From Pseudomonadota bacterium (lineage in GTDB: Bacteria > Desulfobacterota > Desulfovibrionia > Desulfovibrionales > Desulfovibrionaceae), in assembly GCA_023438245.1 (NCBI GenBank), contig JAEXRD010000149.1, forward strand, positions 1-64,000: a stretch of DNA of 64,000 nt, given 5' to 3'. The translations under genes were made by a program, and so were the position numbers. The notes below the pieces were generated by a model that had not been told where the DNA came from, did no database searches, and saw only the letters and a program-made list of their open reading frames with translations. Below are positions 1 through 7,492 of the stretch, piece by piece. Numbering within the stretch: the stretch's first letter is position 1; every line of letters starts with the position of its first letter.

Positions 1-21
1 GAACTTTTCAGCGAAAAGTTC
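1..21. other. Perfect inverted repeat at the window edge
   Basis: A 9-bp perfect inverted repeat (GAACTTTTC, loop AGC, GAAAAGTTC) lies 21 bases past the stop codon of the EamA transporter gene, which reads leftward. It could be part of a terminator for that gene. The stem is AT-rich and any following U-run would lie outside the window, so the function cannot be settled here. Confidence 0.4.
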
Positions 22-42
22 CCCCGCCCTCCCCCAAACGCG

Positions 43-942
43 TCACGCCTTCTTCTTTTCCCGGCGCTCCTGGCTCAGGAACACGCCTGCGAGCACCAGG
101 GCGCTGGCTCCGTACTGGGGCAGGGTGAAGGACTCGTCGAGGATGAAGCGGGCCATGACGATGGTGGCCACGGGAATGAGGTTGACGAAGGCCGAGGCCT
201 GGGAGGCCGGGATCTTGCTGACGCCGTAGCTGTACAGGCCGTAGGCGCCCAGCGTGATGGCCGCGCCCAGGTAGATGACCGAAAAGGCCGGGATGGGCAC
301 GAATTCGGTGGGCAGGCGCTGGCCGGGCAGGAACATCAGCGGCAGGAAGAACAGGCAGCCGATGAGCGCCTGGATGGCCGTGAGGAACAGCGGGCTGTAG
401 CGGGCGGAGAGTCGCTTGAGCAGGATGGTGTAGCCCGTTGCGCAGCACATGGCCAGGAATTCCAAGAAGTTGCCCCAGGCCGGATTGGGCGCGCCCTCGG
501 TGGCGCTGGAGAGGGTGGAGAGCAGGCCAGCGCCGACGACGGCCAGGGCGAATCCGGCCATGGTGCGCCGGGTGATGGATTCCTTGAGGATGAAATGCGC
601 GCCGATGGCCACCATGAGCGGCAGCATGGCCACGATCATGCCCGCCTGGGCGGCCTCGGTGTTCTTGATGGCGGCTGTTTCGAACAGGAAGTACAGGCAG
701 GGCTCGCACAGGGCCATGAGCAGGATGGGCTTCCAGTCGCCGCGGAGGTAGACCTGGTTGCGGAAGCGGGTGGCAAGGGGCACCACGCACAGGCAGGCGA
801 TGAACATGCGCCCGAAGAGCACGAACATGGGGTCGTAGGCCTGGAAGGCCAGCTTGAAGGCGATGAAGGCGCTGGCCCAGAGGATGCTGGCGGCGCTGAG
901 CGCGACGATGGGCAGGAGCGCGGCGCGCTTTTCGCTGGTCAT
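43..942 (-). CDS. EamA/DMT-family transporter
   Basis: A 299-residue inner-membrane protein of the drug/metabolite transporter superfamily. The sequence shows about ten hydrophobic segments in two similar halves (roughly residues 8-140 and 155-290), as expected of a double EamA domain. The first half begins with a WASAFIAFK stretch and the second contains GAYGLYSYGVSKI followed by a polar-hydrophobic helix, both typical of the family. The C-terminus is a basic KKK tail, expected on the cytoplasmic side. Family members export or import small metabolites such as amino acids or drugs; the substrate cannot be told from sequence. The ATG start gives the usual family length of about 300 residues. 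It stands alone, with the downstream gene ending 101 bases away. Confidence 0.88.
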   Translation of the reverse strand: MTSEKRAALLPIVALSAASILWASAFIAFKLAFQAYDPMFVLFGRMFIACLCVVPLATRFRNQVYLRGDWKPILLMALCEPCLYFLFETAAIKNTEAAQAGMIVAMLPLMVAIGAHFILKESITRRTMAGFALAVVGAGLLSTLSSATEGAPNPAWGNFLEFLAMCCATGYTILLKRLSARYSPLFLTAIQALIGCLFFLPLMFLPGQRLPTEFVPIPAFSVIYLGAAITLGAYGLYSYGVSKIPASQASAFVNLIPVATIVMARFILDESFTLPQYGASALVLAGVFLSQERREKKKA

Positions 943-1043
943 CTGGGGGGCCTCCCGGTTGCGTCGCCATTCATTGGCGGGGCGCAATGGGTACCACCCT
1001 TCCGTCCGGAAGAAAACGACATTTTTCAGGAGGAATTGGGGCG

Positions 1044-2012
1044 CTACTCGATGACGGCGATGTTGCGGCCCTGGTTCTTGCCCCGGTACATCAGCGCGTC
1101 GGCGCGGGCCACCAGGCTTTCCAGGCTGTCGCCTTCGCGGGCGAAGGAGCCGCCCACGGACACCGTCACCCGGAGCGGCAGGCCGTCGACGTCGAGGCTT
1201 GCGGCCTGCACCAGGGCGCGCACGCGCTCGGCGATGCCCAGGAAGGCCGCGCGGCCCACTCCGGGCACGAAGGCCAGGAATTCCTCGCCGCCCCAGCGGC
1301 ACACGTGGTCCGCCCCGCGCAGCGCGCTTGAGATGCTCCGGGCCACCACGCCCAGCATCCGGTCGCCCACGTCGTGGCCGTGGGTATCGTTGATGTTCTT
1401 GAAGTGGTCGATGTCCACGAACAGCAGGCCCAGCGGGATGCCGAAGTTGACGTGCTCGCGCAGGCGGCGGTCGAATTCGCTGGCGGCGTAGCGGCGGTTG
1501 CCCACGCCGGTGAGCGGGTCCAGGAGCGTGTCGCGCTGGAGCTGGCCCAGCTCGCAGAGCATTTCGTGCTTGCGGGAGCCGTCGCAGAACCACTCCACCG
1601 CGCCCACGATGTCGCCCGCCTCGTCGCGGATGGGTGCGATGCGCACGTTGATGGGCAGGCGGTGGCCCTGTTTGTGGCGCAGGAACACGTCGGCCTCGCG
1701 CGGCTGGCCGTCGACGAGGGTGTGGGCCAGCGGGCAGGCGGCGCGGCAGAGCTCGTTTCCGGCCCCGTCGGAGTGGTTGAGCAGGTTGTCCGCGCAGCAG
1801 CTCCCCAGCACCTCGGCGGCGGAGTACCCGCTGATGCGCTCGGCGGCCTTGTTCCAATAGGTGATGCGCCGCTCGCGGTCCACGAAGTAGACCCCGTCGT
1901 GCAGGTTGTCGAGCAGCGTTTTGTGCAGGGATTCGTCCATGGCGCCTGCCGCTTTTGGAGCGGCCCCGCGCCGGGGCTGTTCCAGAGGGGGAGAGGAGGA
2001 ACCATTATTCAT
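1044..2012 (-). CDS. PAS-GGDEF diguanylate cyclase
   Basis: A 322-residue soluble signalling protein predicted to make cyclic di-GMP from two GTP. An N-terminal PAS domain (about residues 28-145, with YFVDRERRITYWNKAAE) precedes a GGDEF domain that opens with DPLTGVGNRR (165-174) and carries the intact active-site motif GGEEF (241-245). An RxxD motif (RGAD, 232-235) sits five residues before it, the position of the allosteric inhibitory site, so product feedback is likely. No membrane segment is visible; PAS-region cysteines (about 72, 73, 89 and 93) might sense redox or metal, which is speculative. The start at 2012 lacks a clear ribosome-binding site; an alternative ATG at 1940 (residue 25) would remove a low-complexity leader. 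Confidence 0.9.
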   Translation of the reverse strand: MNNGSSSPPLEQPRRGAAPKAAGAMDESLHKTLLDNLHDGVYFVDRERRITYWNKAAERISGYSAAEVLGSCCADNLLNHSDGAGNELCRAACPLAHTLVDGQPREADVFLRHKQGHRLPINVRIAPIRDEAGDIVGAVEWFCDGSRKHEMLCELGQLQRDTLLDPLTGVGNRRYAASEFDRRLREHVNFGIPLGLLFVDIDHFKNINDTHGHDVGDRMLGVVARSISSALRGADHVCRWGGEEFLAFVPGVGRAAFLGIAERVRALVQAASLDVDGLPLRVTVSVGGSFAREGDSLESLVARADALMYRGKNQGRNIAVIE

Positions 2013-2061
2013 ACAATTGCGTAGTACTCCGAAACGCCACGGCAGGCAAGGGCGGCGCCAA

Positions 2062-2095
2062 ATAAAAGGGCGCCCGGCGGTGTGCGCGGGCGCCC
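2062..2095 (-). terminator. Rho-independent terminator of the zinc-ribbon gene
   Basis: A 9-bp GC-rich stem (GGGCGCCCG / CGGGCGCCC, loop about 10 nt) lies 26 bases after the stop codon of the leftward gene at 2121. On the minus strand it is followed by a T-rich run (TTTTATT). Confidence 0.75.
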
Positions 2096-2120
2096 GAGGC
2101 GTTCGAGGCGGGTGGCGGCG

Positions 2121-2384
2121 CTAGAAGCGCACGGCCACGAGGTTGAAGGAGGTGTAGTTGTTCTCCGGGTTCTCGGCGTAGCGGCAGCCCATGCGGGAGT
2201 CGTCGCGCTTGTTCACGATGTTTTCCACGGAGTTGGCGTAGTGGGGGCAGTCGTTGTTGAAGCAGACCACGATGACGCCCCAGCCGGTGTCGGGCGGGGC
2301 CAGCCAGGCTTCCATGGGCTTGTTGCAGTGCGGGCAGACGCGGTCTTCCAGTTCGGTGACGATGCCGGCGTATTCGTGGATCAC
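2121..2384 (-). CDS. Small zinc-ribbon protein
   Basis: An 87-residue cytoplasmic protein of unknown function. Four cysteines (C17, C20, C41, C46) are arranged as CPHC, a 20-residue spacer, then CFNNDC, suggesting one structural zinc site; the pattern recalls ogr/Delta-type zinc fingers, but I cannot assign it firmly. The start is GTG, chosen because a GGAG ribosome-binding site lies six bases upstream and no ATG is available. A strong terminator follows, so it is probably transcribed alone or with a short leader. No signal peptide or membrane segment is present. Confidence 0.7.
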   Translation of the reverse strand: MIHEYAGIVTELEDRVCPHCNKPMEAWLAPPDTGWGVIVVCFNNDCPHYANSVENIVNKRDDSRMGCRYAENPENNYTSFNLVAVRF

Positions 2385-2467
2385 TTGGGGCTCCTTGGTG
2401 TGTCGCCGGGCGCATGCCGGCGGGGTGTTCTGGCGTGGGGCTTAAGGTAAGTCCCGGCGCGGGCGCG

Positions 2468-3055
2468 TCAAGGGCCGTATTCGCCGGATTCCCCGGCCTG
2501 GTCCGCGTCTTCTTCGGGCGGAAGCTGGCCCGCGCCCTGCTTGAGCTGGCGCAGCAGGCGGAACAGCGCGCGCGCCGAGCGCGGGGGCTTGTTCTTGGCG
2601 GCCTCGGCCTTGGCGTTGCGGGCCAGCTGGCGGGCCTGGGTGCGCAGGTCGGCGCGGGACTCCTCCGGCGCCAGCAGCAGGGCCTGCTCCAGCACCGCGT
2701 CGTCGCCCTCCATGATGGCCGCGCGCCAGGTTTCGAGTTCATGGAATTCGCGGGCCTGGCTGCGGTTGCCGGCCTCCATGTCCTCCACGGCGCGGAACAG
2801 CGGGTCGGCGTCCTCGTCGCGCATCAGCGCCCCGATGAACTGGAGGTGGCGGCGGCGCGCCTCGTGCTTGGTCAGGCTCTTGTACTCGATAAGCGCCTCG
2901 AACAGGCGCGGTCCCACGGAGAGCCTTTTAAGGGCGCTCTCCGGCAGGTCGGCCAGCTTGGCGCCCAGAACCTGCAGCGCGGTGCTGTCGCGCTTTTTCT
3001 GCGAGCGGCTGGGCGGCCTGGGGTCGGAATGGTCGTAAGGCTTGGGCTTGCGCAT
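2468..3055 (-). CDS. darP: DarP/YjgA (DUF615) ribosome-associated protein
   Basis: A 195-residue basic, helical protein matching the DUF615 family, whose E. coli member YjgA/DarP binds late 50S ribosome assembly intermediates. The family signature is clear: an early SRSQKKRDS segment, RRRHLQFIGALMR near the centre, and the C-terminal NKPPRSARALFRLLRQL block. A short acidic tail follows. The length is close to the family norm. It is divergent from the ABC exporter operon, with 162 bases between the two starts. The role in ribosome assembly is inferred from the family. Confidence 0.88.
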   Translation of the reverse strand: MRKPKPYDHSDPRPPSRSQKKRDSTALQVLGAKLADLPESALKRLSVGPRLFEALIEYKSLTKHEARRRHLQFIGALMRDEDADPLFRAVEDMEAGNRSQAREFHELETWRAAIMEGDDAVLEQALLLAPEESRADLRTQARQLARNAKAEAAKNKPPRSARALFRLLRQLKQGAGQLPPEEDADQAGESGEYGP

Positions 3056-3140
3056 GGGGTCCTCTGGCCGATTGTGTCGGCAGGGGCATCTTTCCCGGTT
3101 TCCGCCGCCCTGGCAAGCGCGAAAATGAGAGTTCCGGTCC

Positions 3141-3169
3141 TTGTCTTGGCCCATGCGGTGGCCTATATC
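3141..3169 (+). promoter_or_regulatory. Candidate sigma-70 promoter of the ABC exporter operon
   Basis: TTGTCT and TATATC are separated by exactly 17 bases and lie about 50 bases upstream of the membrane-fusion gene start. Each box matches four of six consensus bases, so this is a moderate candidate. Confidence 0.4.
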
Positions 3170-3217
3170 CCTGCCGCGCGGCACGGCATTTGCTTCCTGC
3201 CGCCAACGGACGGAGCC

Positions 3218-4459
3218 ATGACCGACAACGAACTCAGCACGCTCAAGATCGACAAGACCGCCTGGCAGGCGGCGCCGGGCCAGAAGCCCCCCTGGGGGCT
3301 TGGAACCTTGCGGCTCAAGCCCTGGCAGCGCTGGGCCCTGGGGGCTCTGCTGCTGGCCCTGGGCCTGGCGGCCCTGCGGCAGATATTTCCCCCGTCCCTG
3401 GAGGTGGAGACCGCGGGCGTGACCCAGGCCTACCCCTCCCAGGGCGTCACGGTGCTCAACTCCAGCGGCTATGTCACGGCCCAGCGCAAGGCTTCGGTGG
3501 CCTCCAAGACCACCTCCAGGCTCATCTGGCTGGGGGTGGAGGAGGGCAGCCGCGTGCGCCAGGGCGAGGTCATCGCCCGGCTGGAGCGCGACGACGTGCT
3601 GGCCGGGCACGACCGCGCCGGTGCCACGCTGAAGGCTTCCCAGGCGGCCATCGACCACGCCAGGAGCGAACTGGCCGACGCCGCCCGGAACCACGAGCGC
3701 ATGAAGCGCCTGCTGGACGACCGCATCATCGCCCAGGCCGACTACGACGCCGCCGAGGCGCGGCTGAAGAAGGCCCAGGCCTCCCTGGAGTCCAGCACCT
3801 GGACGGCGGGGGCGTCCCATGCCGCCCTGCGCGAGAGCCGCGCGGCGCTGGAATACACCCTCTTGCGTGCGCCCTTCGACGCCGTGGTGCTGACCAAGAA
3901 CGCCGACATCGGCGACATCGTGACCCCGCTGGGCGCTGCGGCCAACGCCAAGGCCAGCGTAGTCACGGTGGCGGACCTGGGCTCGCTGCTGGTGGAGACC
4001 GACGTGAGCGAGTCCAGCGTGGCCAAGGTCAAGGTGGGCGCGCCCTGCGAGATCATGCTCGACGCCCTGCCGGGCGAGCGTTTTCCGGCCAGTGTGCACA
4101 TGGTCGTGCCCACGGCCGACCGCACCAAGGCCTCGGTGCTGGTGAAGGTGAAGTTTGCGCAGCTGGACGGGCGCATCCTGCCGGAGATGAGCGCCAAGGT
4201 GGCCTTTCTGGAGCGCGAGCTGAGGGCCGACGAGCTGGCCCCCCGCGTGGCCGTTCCCGCCCAGGCAGTTGCGGAGCGCGGCGGGGCCAGGGTGGTCTTC
4301 GTGGTGGACCAGGGCCGGGCCAGGGCCGAGCGCGTGGAGACCGGCGAGCGGATCGGCGACTATCTGGAGCTGAAAAGCGGGCCCAAGCCCGGAACCCGCG
4401 TGGTGCTCTCGCCCCCGGCCTCCCTGGGGGACGGGGCGGCGGTGGCGGTGAAGAAATGA
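3218..4459 (+). CDS. Membrane-fusion (periplasmic adaptor) subunit of a MacAB-like ABC exporter
   Basis: A 413-residue HlyD/MacA-type adaptor. The N-terminal 36 residues are cytoplasmic, followed by one membrane anchor (about 37-54); the rest is periplasmic. A split biotinyl-lipoyl domain (about 88-118 and 205-225) brackets a helical hairpin rich in Ala, Glu and Arg (about 120-200), and a beta-barrel and membrane-proximal region follow. Such adaptors connect an inner-membrane ABC transporter to a TolC-like outer-membrane channel. It is the first gene of a four-gene operon and overlaps the ATPase gene by four bases (ATGA). No TolC gene is adjacent; the nearest in the window is near 31.9 kb. 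The substrate is unknown. Confidence 0.87.
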   Translation: MTDNELSTLKIDKTAWQAAPGQKPPWGLGTLRLKPWQRWALGALLLALGLAALRQIFPPSLEVETAGVTQAYPSQGVTVLNSSGYVTAQRKASVASKTTSRLIWLGVEEGSRVRQGEVIARLERDDVLAGHDRAGATLKASQAAIDHARSELADAARNHERMKRLLDDRIIAQADYDAAEARLKKAQASLESSTWTAGASHAALRESRAALEYTLLRAPFDAVVLTKNADIGDIVTPLGAAANAKASVVTVADLGSLLVETDVSESSVAKVKVGAPCEIMLDALPGERFPASVHMVVPTADRTKASVLVKVKFAQLDGRILPEMSAKVAFLERELRADELAPRVAVPAQAVAERGGARVVFVVDQGRARAERVETGERIGDYLELKSGPKPGTRVVLSPPASLGDGAAVAVKK

Positions 4460-5184
4460 CCTCCGGCGGGGGGAGCGCAAGCCCGGTCATAGAGGTGCGC
4501 CAGGTCTCCAAGTCCTACACGCGCGGCCAGCAGACCGTGCCCGTGCTCCAGGACGTGAGCTTCCGCATCGAGCCCGGCGAATTCCTGGCCCTCATGGGCC
4601 CCTCGGGCTCGGGCAAGAGCACGCTGCTCAACCTCATCGCGGGCATCGACCGCGTGGATTCCGGGTCCATCCTCGTGGGCGGGCCGGAGAACGTGGTGGA
4701 CATCACCACCCTGGACGAGAGCCAGCTGGCCCAGTGGCGCGCCCGCAGCGTGGGCTTCATCTTCCAGTTCTACAACCTCATCCCGGTCTTGAGCGCCCTT
4801 GAGAACGTGGAGCTGCCGCTGCTGCTCACGCCGCTTTCGCGCCGCCAGCGCCGGGAGCACGCCCGGGCGGCGCTGGCCCTGGTGGGCCTGGCCGACCGCA
4901 TGGACCACAAGCCCAGCGAGCTCTCCGGCGGGCAGCAGCAGCGCACGGCCATCGCCCGGGCCATCGTCACGGACCCGGACATCCTGGTGGCCGACGAGCC
5001 CACCGGCGACCTGGACCGCGCCTCGGCCGGGGAGATCCTGGACCTCATGTGCGGCCTGAACCAAAGCCTGGGCAAGACCATCGTCATGGTCACCCACGAC
5101 CCCAGGGCCGCGGAGCGCGCGCACCTTGTGCGCAGCCTGGAGAAGGGCGAGCTCACCGATGCTGACCCCCATCTTCATCCTTAA
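4456..5184 (+). CDS. ABC transporter ATP-binding subunit, LolD/MacB type
   Basis: A 242-residue ATPase that would power the exporter encoded around it. Walker A is GPSGSGKS (48-55), the Q-loop lies in FIFQFYNLIP (101-110), the signature is LSGGQ (156-160), Walker B is ILVADEP (176-182) and the H-loop His is in VMVTHDP. The short FQFYNLIPVLSALENVELP segment is typical of the LolD/MacB/FtsE group that works on lipoproteins, peptides or macrolides. The start codon overlaps the stop of the adaptor gene (ATGA), and the end overlaps the first permease gene by 26 bases, showing tight translational coupling. Confidence 0.93.
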   Translation: MTSGGGSASPVIEVRQVSKSYTRGQQTVPVLQDVSFRIEPGEFLALMGPSGSGKSTLLNLIAGIDRVDSGSILVGGPENVVDITTLDESQLAQWRARSVGFIFQFYNLIPVLSALENVELPLLLTPLSRRQRREHARAALALVGLADRMDHKPSELSGGQQQRTAIARAIVTDPDILVADEPTGDLDRASAGEILDLMCGLNQSLGKTIVMVTHDPRAAERAHLVRSLEKGELTDADPHLHP

Positions 5185-6316
5185 GAACCTGGCGCGGCAC
5201 AAGCTGCGCAACGCCCTCACCATCGTGGGCATCGCCATGAGCGTGCTCTCCTTCGGCCTTTTGCGCACCACGGTGGACGCCTGGTACGCCGGGGTGGAGG
5301 CCTCTTCGGCGACGCGGCTCATCACCCGCAATTCCATCTCGCTCATCTCTCCCCTGCCGCAAAGCTACGAGGAGCGCATCCGGGGGGTGGAGGGCGTCAC
5401 CCTGGTGTGCAAGGGCAACTGGTTCGGGGGGGTGTACCTCGACGAAAAGAATTTCTTCCCCAACTTCGCCGTGGACGCCCGCACCTATTTCGCGCTCTAC
5501 CCGGAGTTCCTGCTGCCGGAAGACCAGCGCGACGCCTTCCTGCGCGACCGCAAGGGCTGTGTCATCGGCCGGAAGCTGGCGGAGCGTTTCGGCTGGAAGC
5601 TGGGCGATCCCGTGACCCTCAAGGGGGTCATTTTCCCCGGCGACTGGGGGTTCACCGTGCGGGGCATCTATGCCGGGCGCGACAAGGGCGTCGACGAGAC
5701 GCAGATGCTGTTCCACTGGGACTACCTGAACGAGACGCTGCGCAAGACCGACCCCTCCCGGGCGGGCCAGGCCGGGTTCTTCATCGTCGGCATCCAGAAG
5801 GCGGAAAACGCCCCGGCCATCTCCAAGGCCATAGACGCCCGCTTCGCCAACTCCCTGGCGGAGACGCTGACCGAAACGGAGAAGGCTTTCCAGATGGGCT
5901 TCGTGGCCATGAGCGAGGCCATCGTGTCTGCCATCCGAGTGGTTTCCTCCCTGGTCATCCTCATCATCATGGCCGTGGCGGCCAACACCATGGCCATGAG
6001 CGCACGGGAGCGCATGAACGAGTTCGCCGCCCTCAAGGCCCTGGGCTTCGGCGGGGGGTACCTCTCCCTGCTCATCCTGGGCGAGTCCATGGCCATCGCC
6101 GGCATCGGCTGCGCCCTGGGAACCGGCCTCACCTTCCCCGTGGCCGCGGCCTTCGGCGATGCCGTCAGCCAGTATTTTCCGGTGTTTCAGGTCTCGCCCC
6201 GGACCGTGCTGCTGCAGGGGCTCTGCGCCCTGGTGGTGGGGCTGGCCGCGGGCATCGTGCCCGCGCTGAGGGCGCGCGGCATCGGCATCGCCGAGGGTCT
6301 CAGGAGGGTGGGCTGA
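5159..6316 (+). CDS. ABC transporter permease, MacB/FtsX type (first)
   Basis: A 385-residue inner-membrane permease with the MacB layout: an N-terminal membrane helix (about residues 14-38), a large periplasmic domain, and three C-terminal helices. The cytoplasmic-coupling segment ARERMNEFAALKALGFG is the FtsX-domain signature. It starts inside the ATPase gene and ends with a TGATG overlap onto the second permease, so the two would assemble as a heterodimer with one ATPase pair. The direction of transport (export from the inner-membrane leaflet or periplasm) is inferred from the family and the adaptor gene. Confidence 0.9.
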   Translation: MLTPIFILKNLARHKLRNALTIVGIAMSVLSFGLLRTTVDAWYAGVEASSATRLITRNSISLISPLPQSYEERIRGVEGVTLVCKGNWFGGVYLDEKNFFPNFAVDARTYFALYPEFLLPEDQRDAFLRDRKGCVIGRKLAERFGWKLGDPVTLKGVIFPGDWGFTVRGIYAGRDKGVDETQMLFHWDYLNETLRKTDPSRAGQAGFFIVGIQKAENAPAISKAIDARFANSLAETLTETEKAFQMGFVAMSEAIVSAIRVVSSLVILIIMAVAANTMAMSARERMNEFAALKALGFGGGYLSLLILGESMAIAGIGCALGTGLTFPVAAAFGDAVSQYFPVFQVSPRTVLLQGLCALVVGLAAGIVPALRARGIGIAEGLRRVG

Positions 6317-7485
6317 TGGCCTTGCTCTTGTCCTACAGCTGGCGAAACCTGCTGGCCCGGCGGCTCACCACGGCGCTCACCGCCGGGGGCATGGCCCTGG
6401 TGGTCTTCGTCTTCGCCGCGGTGCTGATGCTGGCGGAGGGCCTGCGCGCCACCCTGGTCCAGACAGGCTCCGCGGACAATGTCCTTGTGTTCCGCAAGGG
6501 TTCCAAGAGCGAAATCGAAAGCCAGCTGGAGCGCACCACGGCGCCCCTGGTCGAGACCAGGGCCGAGATCGCGCGCGATGCCGACGGGACGCCCTTGGCC
6601 GTGAAAGAGCTGGTTGTGCTCATGAGCCTGACCAAGCGCGGCACGGACAAGGCGTCCAATGTGGTCCTGCGCGGAATCGGCGACAAGTCCATGGCCCTGC
6701 GGCCCCAGGTCCGGCTCGTCAGCGGGCGGATGCCGCGCCCGGGCTCCACGGAGATCCTCTCCGGCGAGGGCGTGGCCCGCCGGTTCGAGGGCGCTGGCCT
6801 GGGCGAGAAGCTGCGGTTCGGCATGCGCGAATGGACGGTGGTCGGCGTTTTTGACGCCGGGGCCACGGGCTTCAACTCCGAGATCTGGGGCGATGCGGAC
6901 CAGTTCATGCGCTCCTTCCGCCGCGACGCCTACACCCTGGTGCTTGCGAAGCTGAACCGCGGCGCGGAGGATATGCCCGCCTTCCGGGCGGGCATCGAGG
7001 CCGACCCGCGGTTGAAGCTGGAGGCCAAGGAGGAGACGCGGTTCTACGCCGAGCAGTCGGAGATGATGGCCAATTTCCTGCGCATCATGGGCGTGTCGCT
7101 CACGGCCATCTTTTCCATCGGCGCCATGATCGGGGCCATGATCACCATGCATTCCGCCGTGGCCGGTCGCACCGGCGAGATCGGCACCCTGCGCGCCCTG
7201 GGCTTCCGGCGGCGGTCCATCCTGCTGGCCTTCGTGGCCGAGGCGCTGCTGCTGGGCCTGCTGGGCGGCGGGGCGGGGCTCGTGGCCGCCTCGGGCCTGC
7301 AGCTGTTCACCATCTCCACCATGAACTTCCAGACCTTCTCCGAGCTGGCCTTCGGCTTCAGCCTCACGCCGGGCATCGTGGCCCTGTCCCTGGGCTTCGG
7401 CATGGGCATGGGCCTCTTGGGCGGGCTCATCCCGGCGGTGCGCGCCTCGCGCGTCAAGATCGTGGACGCCCTGCGCGCAGTCTAG
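6316..7485 (+). CDS. ABC transporter permease, MacB/FtsX type (second)
   Basis: A 389-residue paralogue of the preceding permease, with an N-terminal helix (about residues 15-42), a periplasmic domain and three C-terminal helices. The coupling motif GEIGTLRALGFRRRSILLAF is well conserved. It begins at the stop codon of the first permease (TGATG) and is the last gene of the operon; its stop lies only seven bases from the stop of the convergent DUF748 gene, with no room for a separate terminator. Having two distinct permeases instead of one MacB fusion is a known variant of these exporters. Confidence 0.9.
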   Translation: MALLLSYSWRNLLARRLTTALTAGGMALVVFVFAAVLMLAEGLRATLVQTGSADNVLVFRKGSKSEIESQLERTTAPLVETRAEIARDADGTPLAVKELVVLMSLTKRGTDKASNVVLRGIGDKSMALRPQVRLVSGRMPRPGSTEILSGEGVARRFEGAGLGEKLRFGMREWTVVGVFDAGATGFNSEIWGDADQFMRSFRRDAYTLVLAKLNRGAEDMPAFRAGIEADPRLKLEAKEETRFYAEQSEMMANFLRIMGVSLTAIFSIGAMIGAMITMHSAVAGRTGEIGTLRALGFRRRSILLAFVAEALLLGLLGGGAGLVAASGLQLFTISTMNFQTFSELAFGFSLTPGIVALSLGFGMGMGLLGGLIPAVRASRVKIVDALRAV

Positions 7486-7492
7486 GGCCGCG

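Noticed and set aside
1000..1013. Palindrome CTTCCGTCCGGAAG between the EamA and GGDEF genes as a terminator
   Set aside because: No T-run follows on the minus strand and the stem is only six pairs, so it is not listed as a feature.
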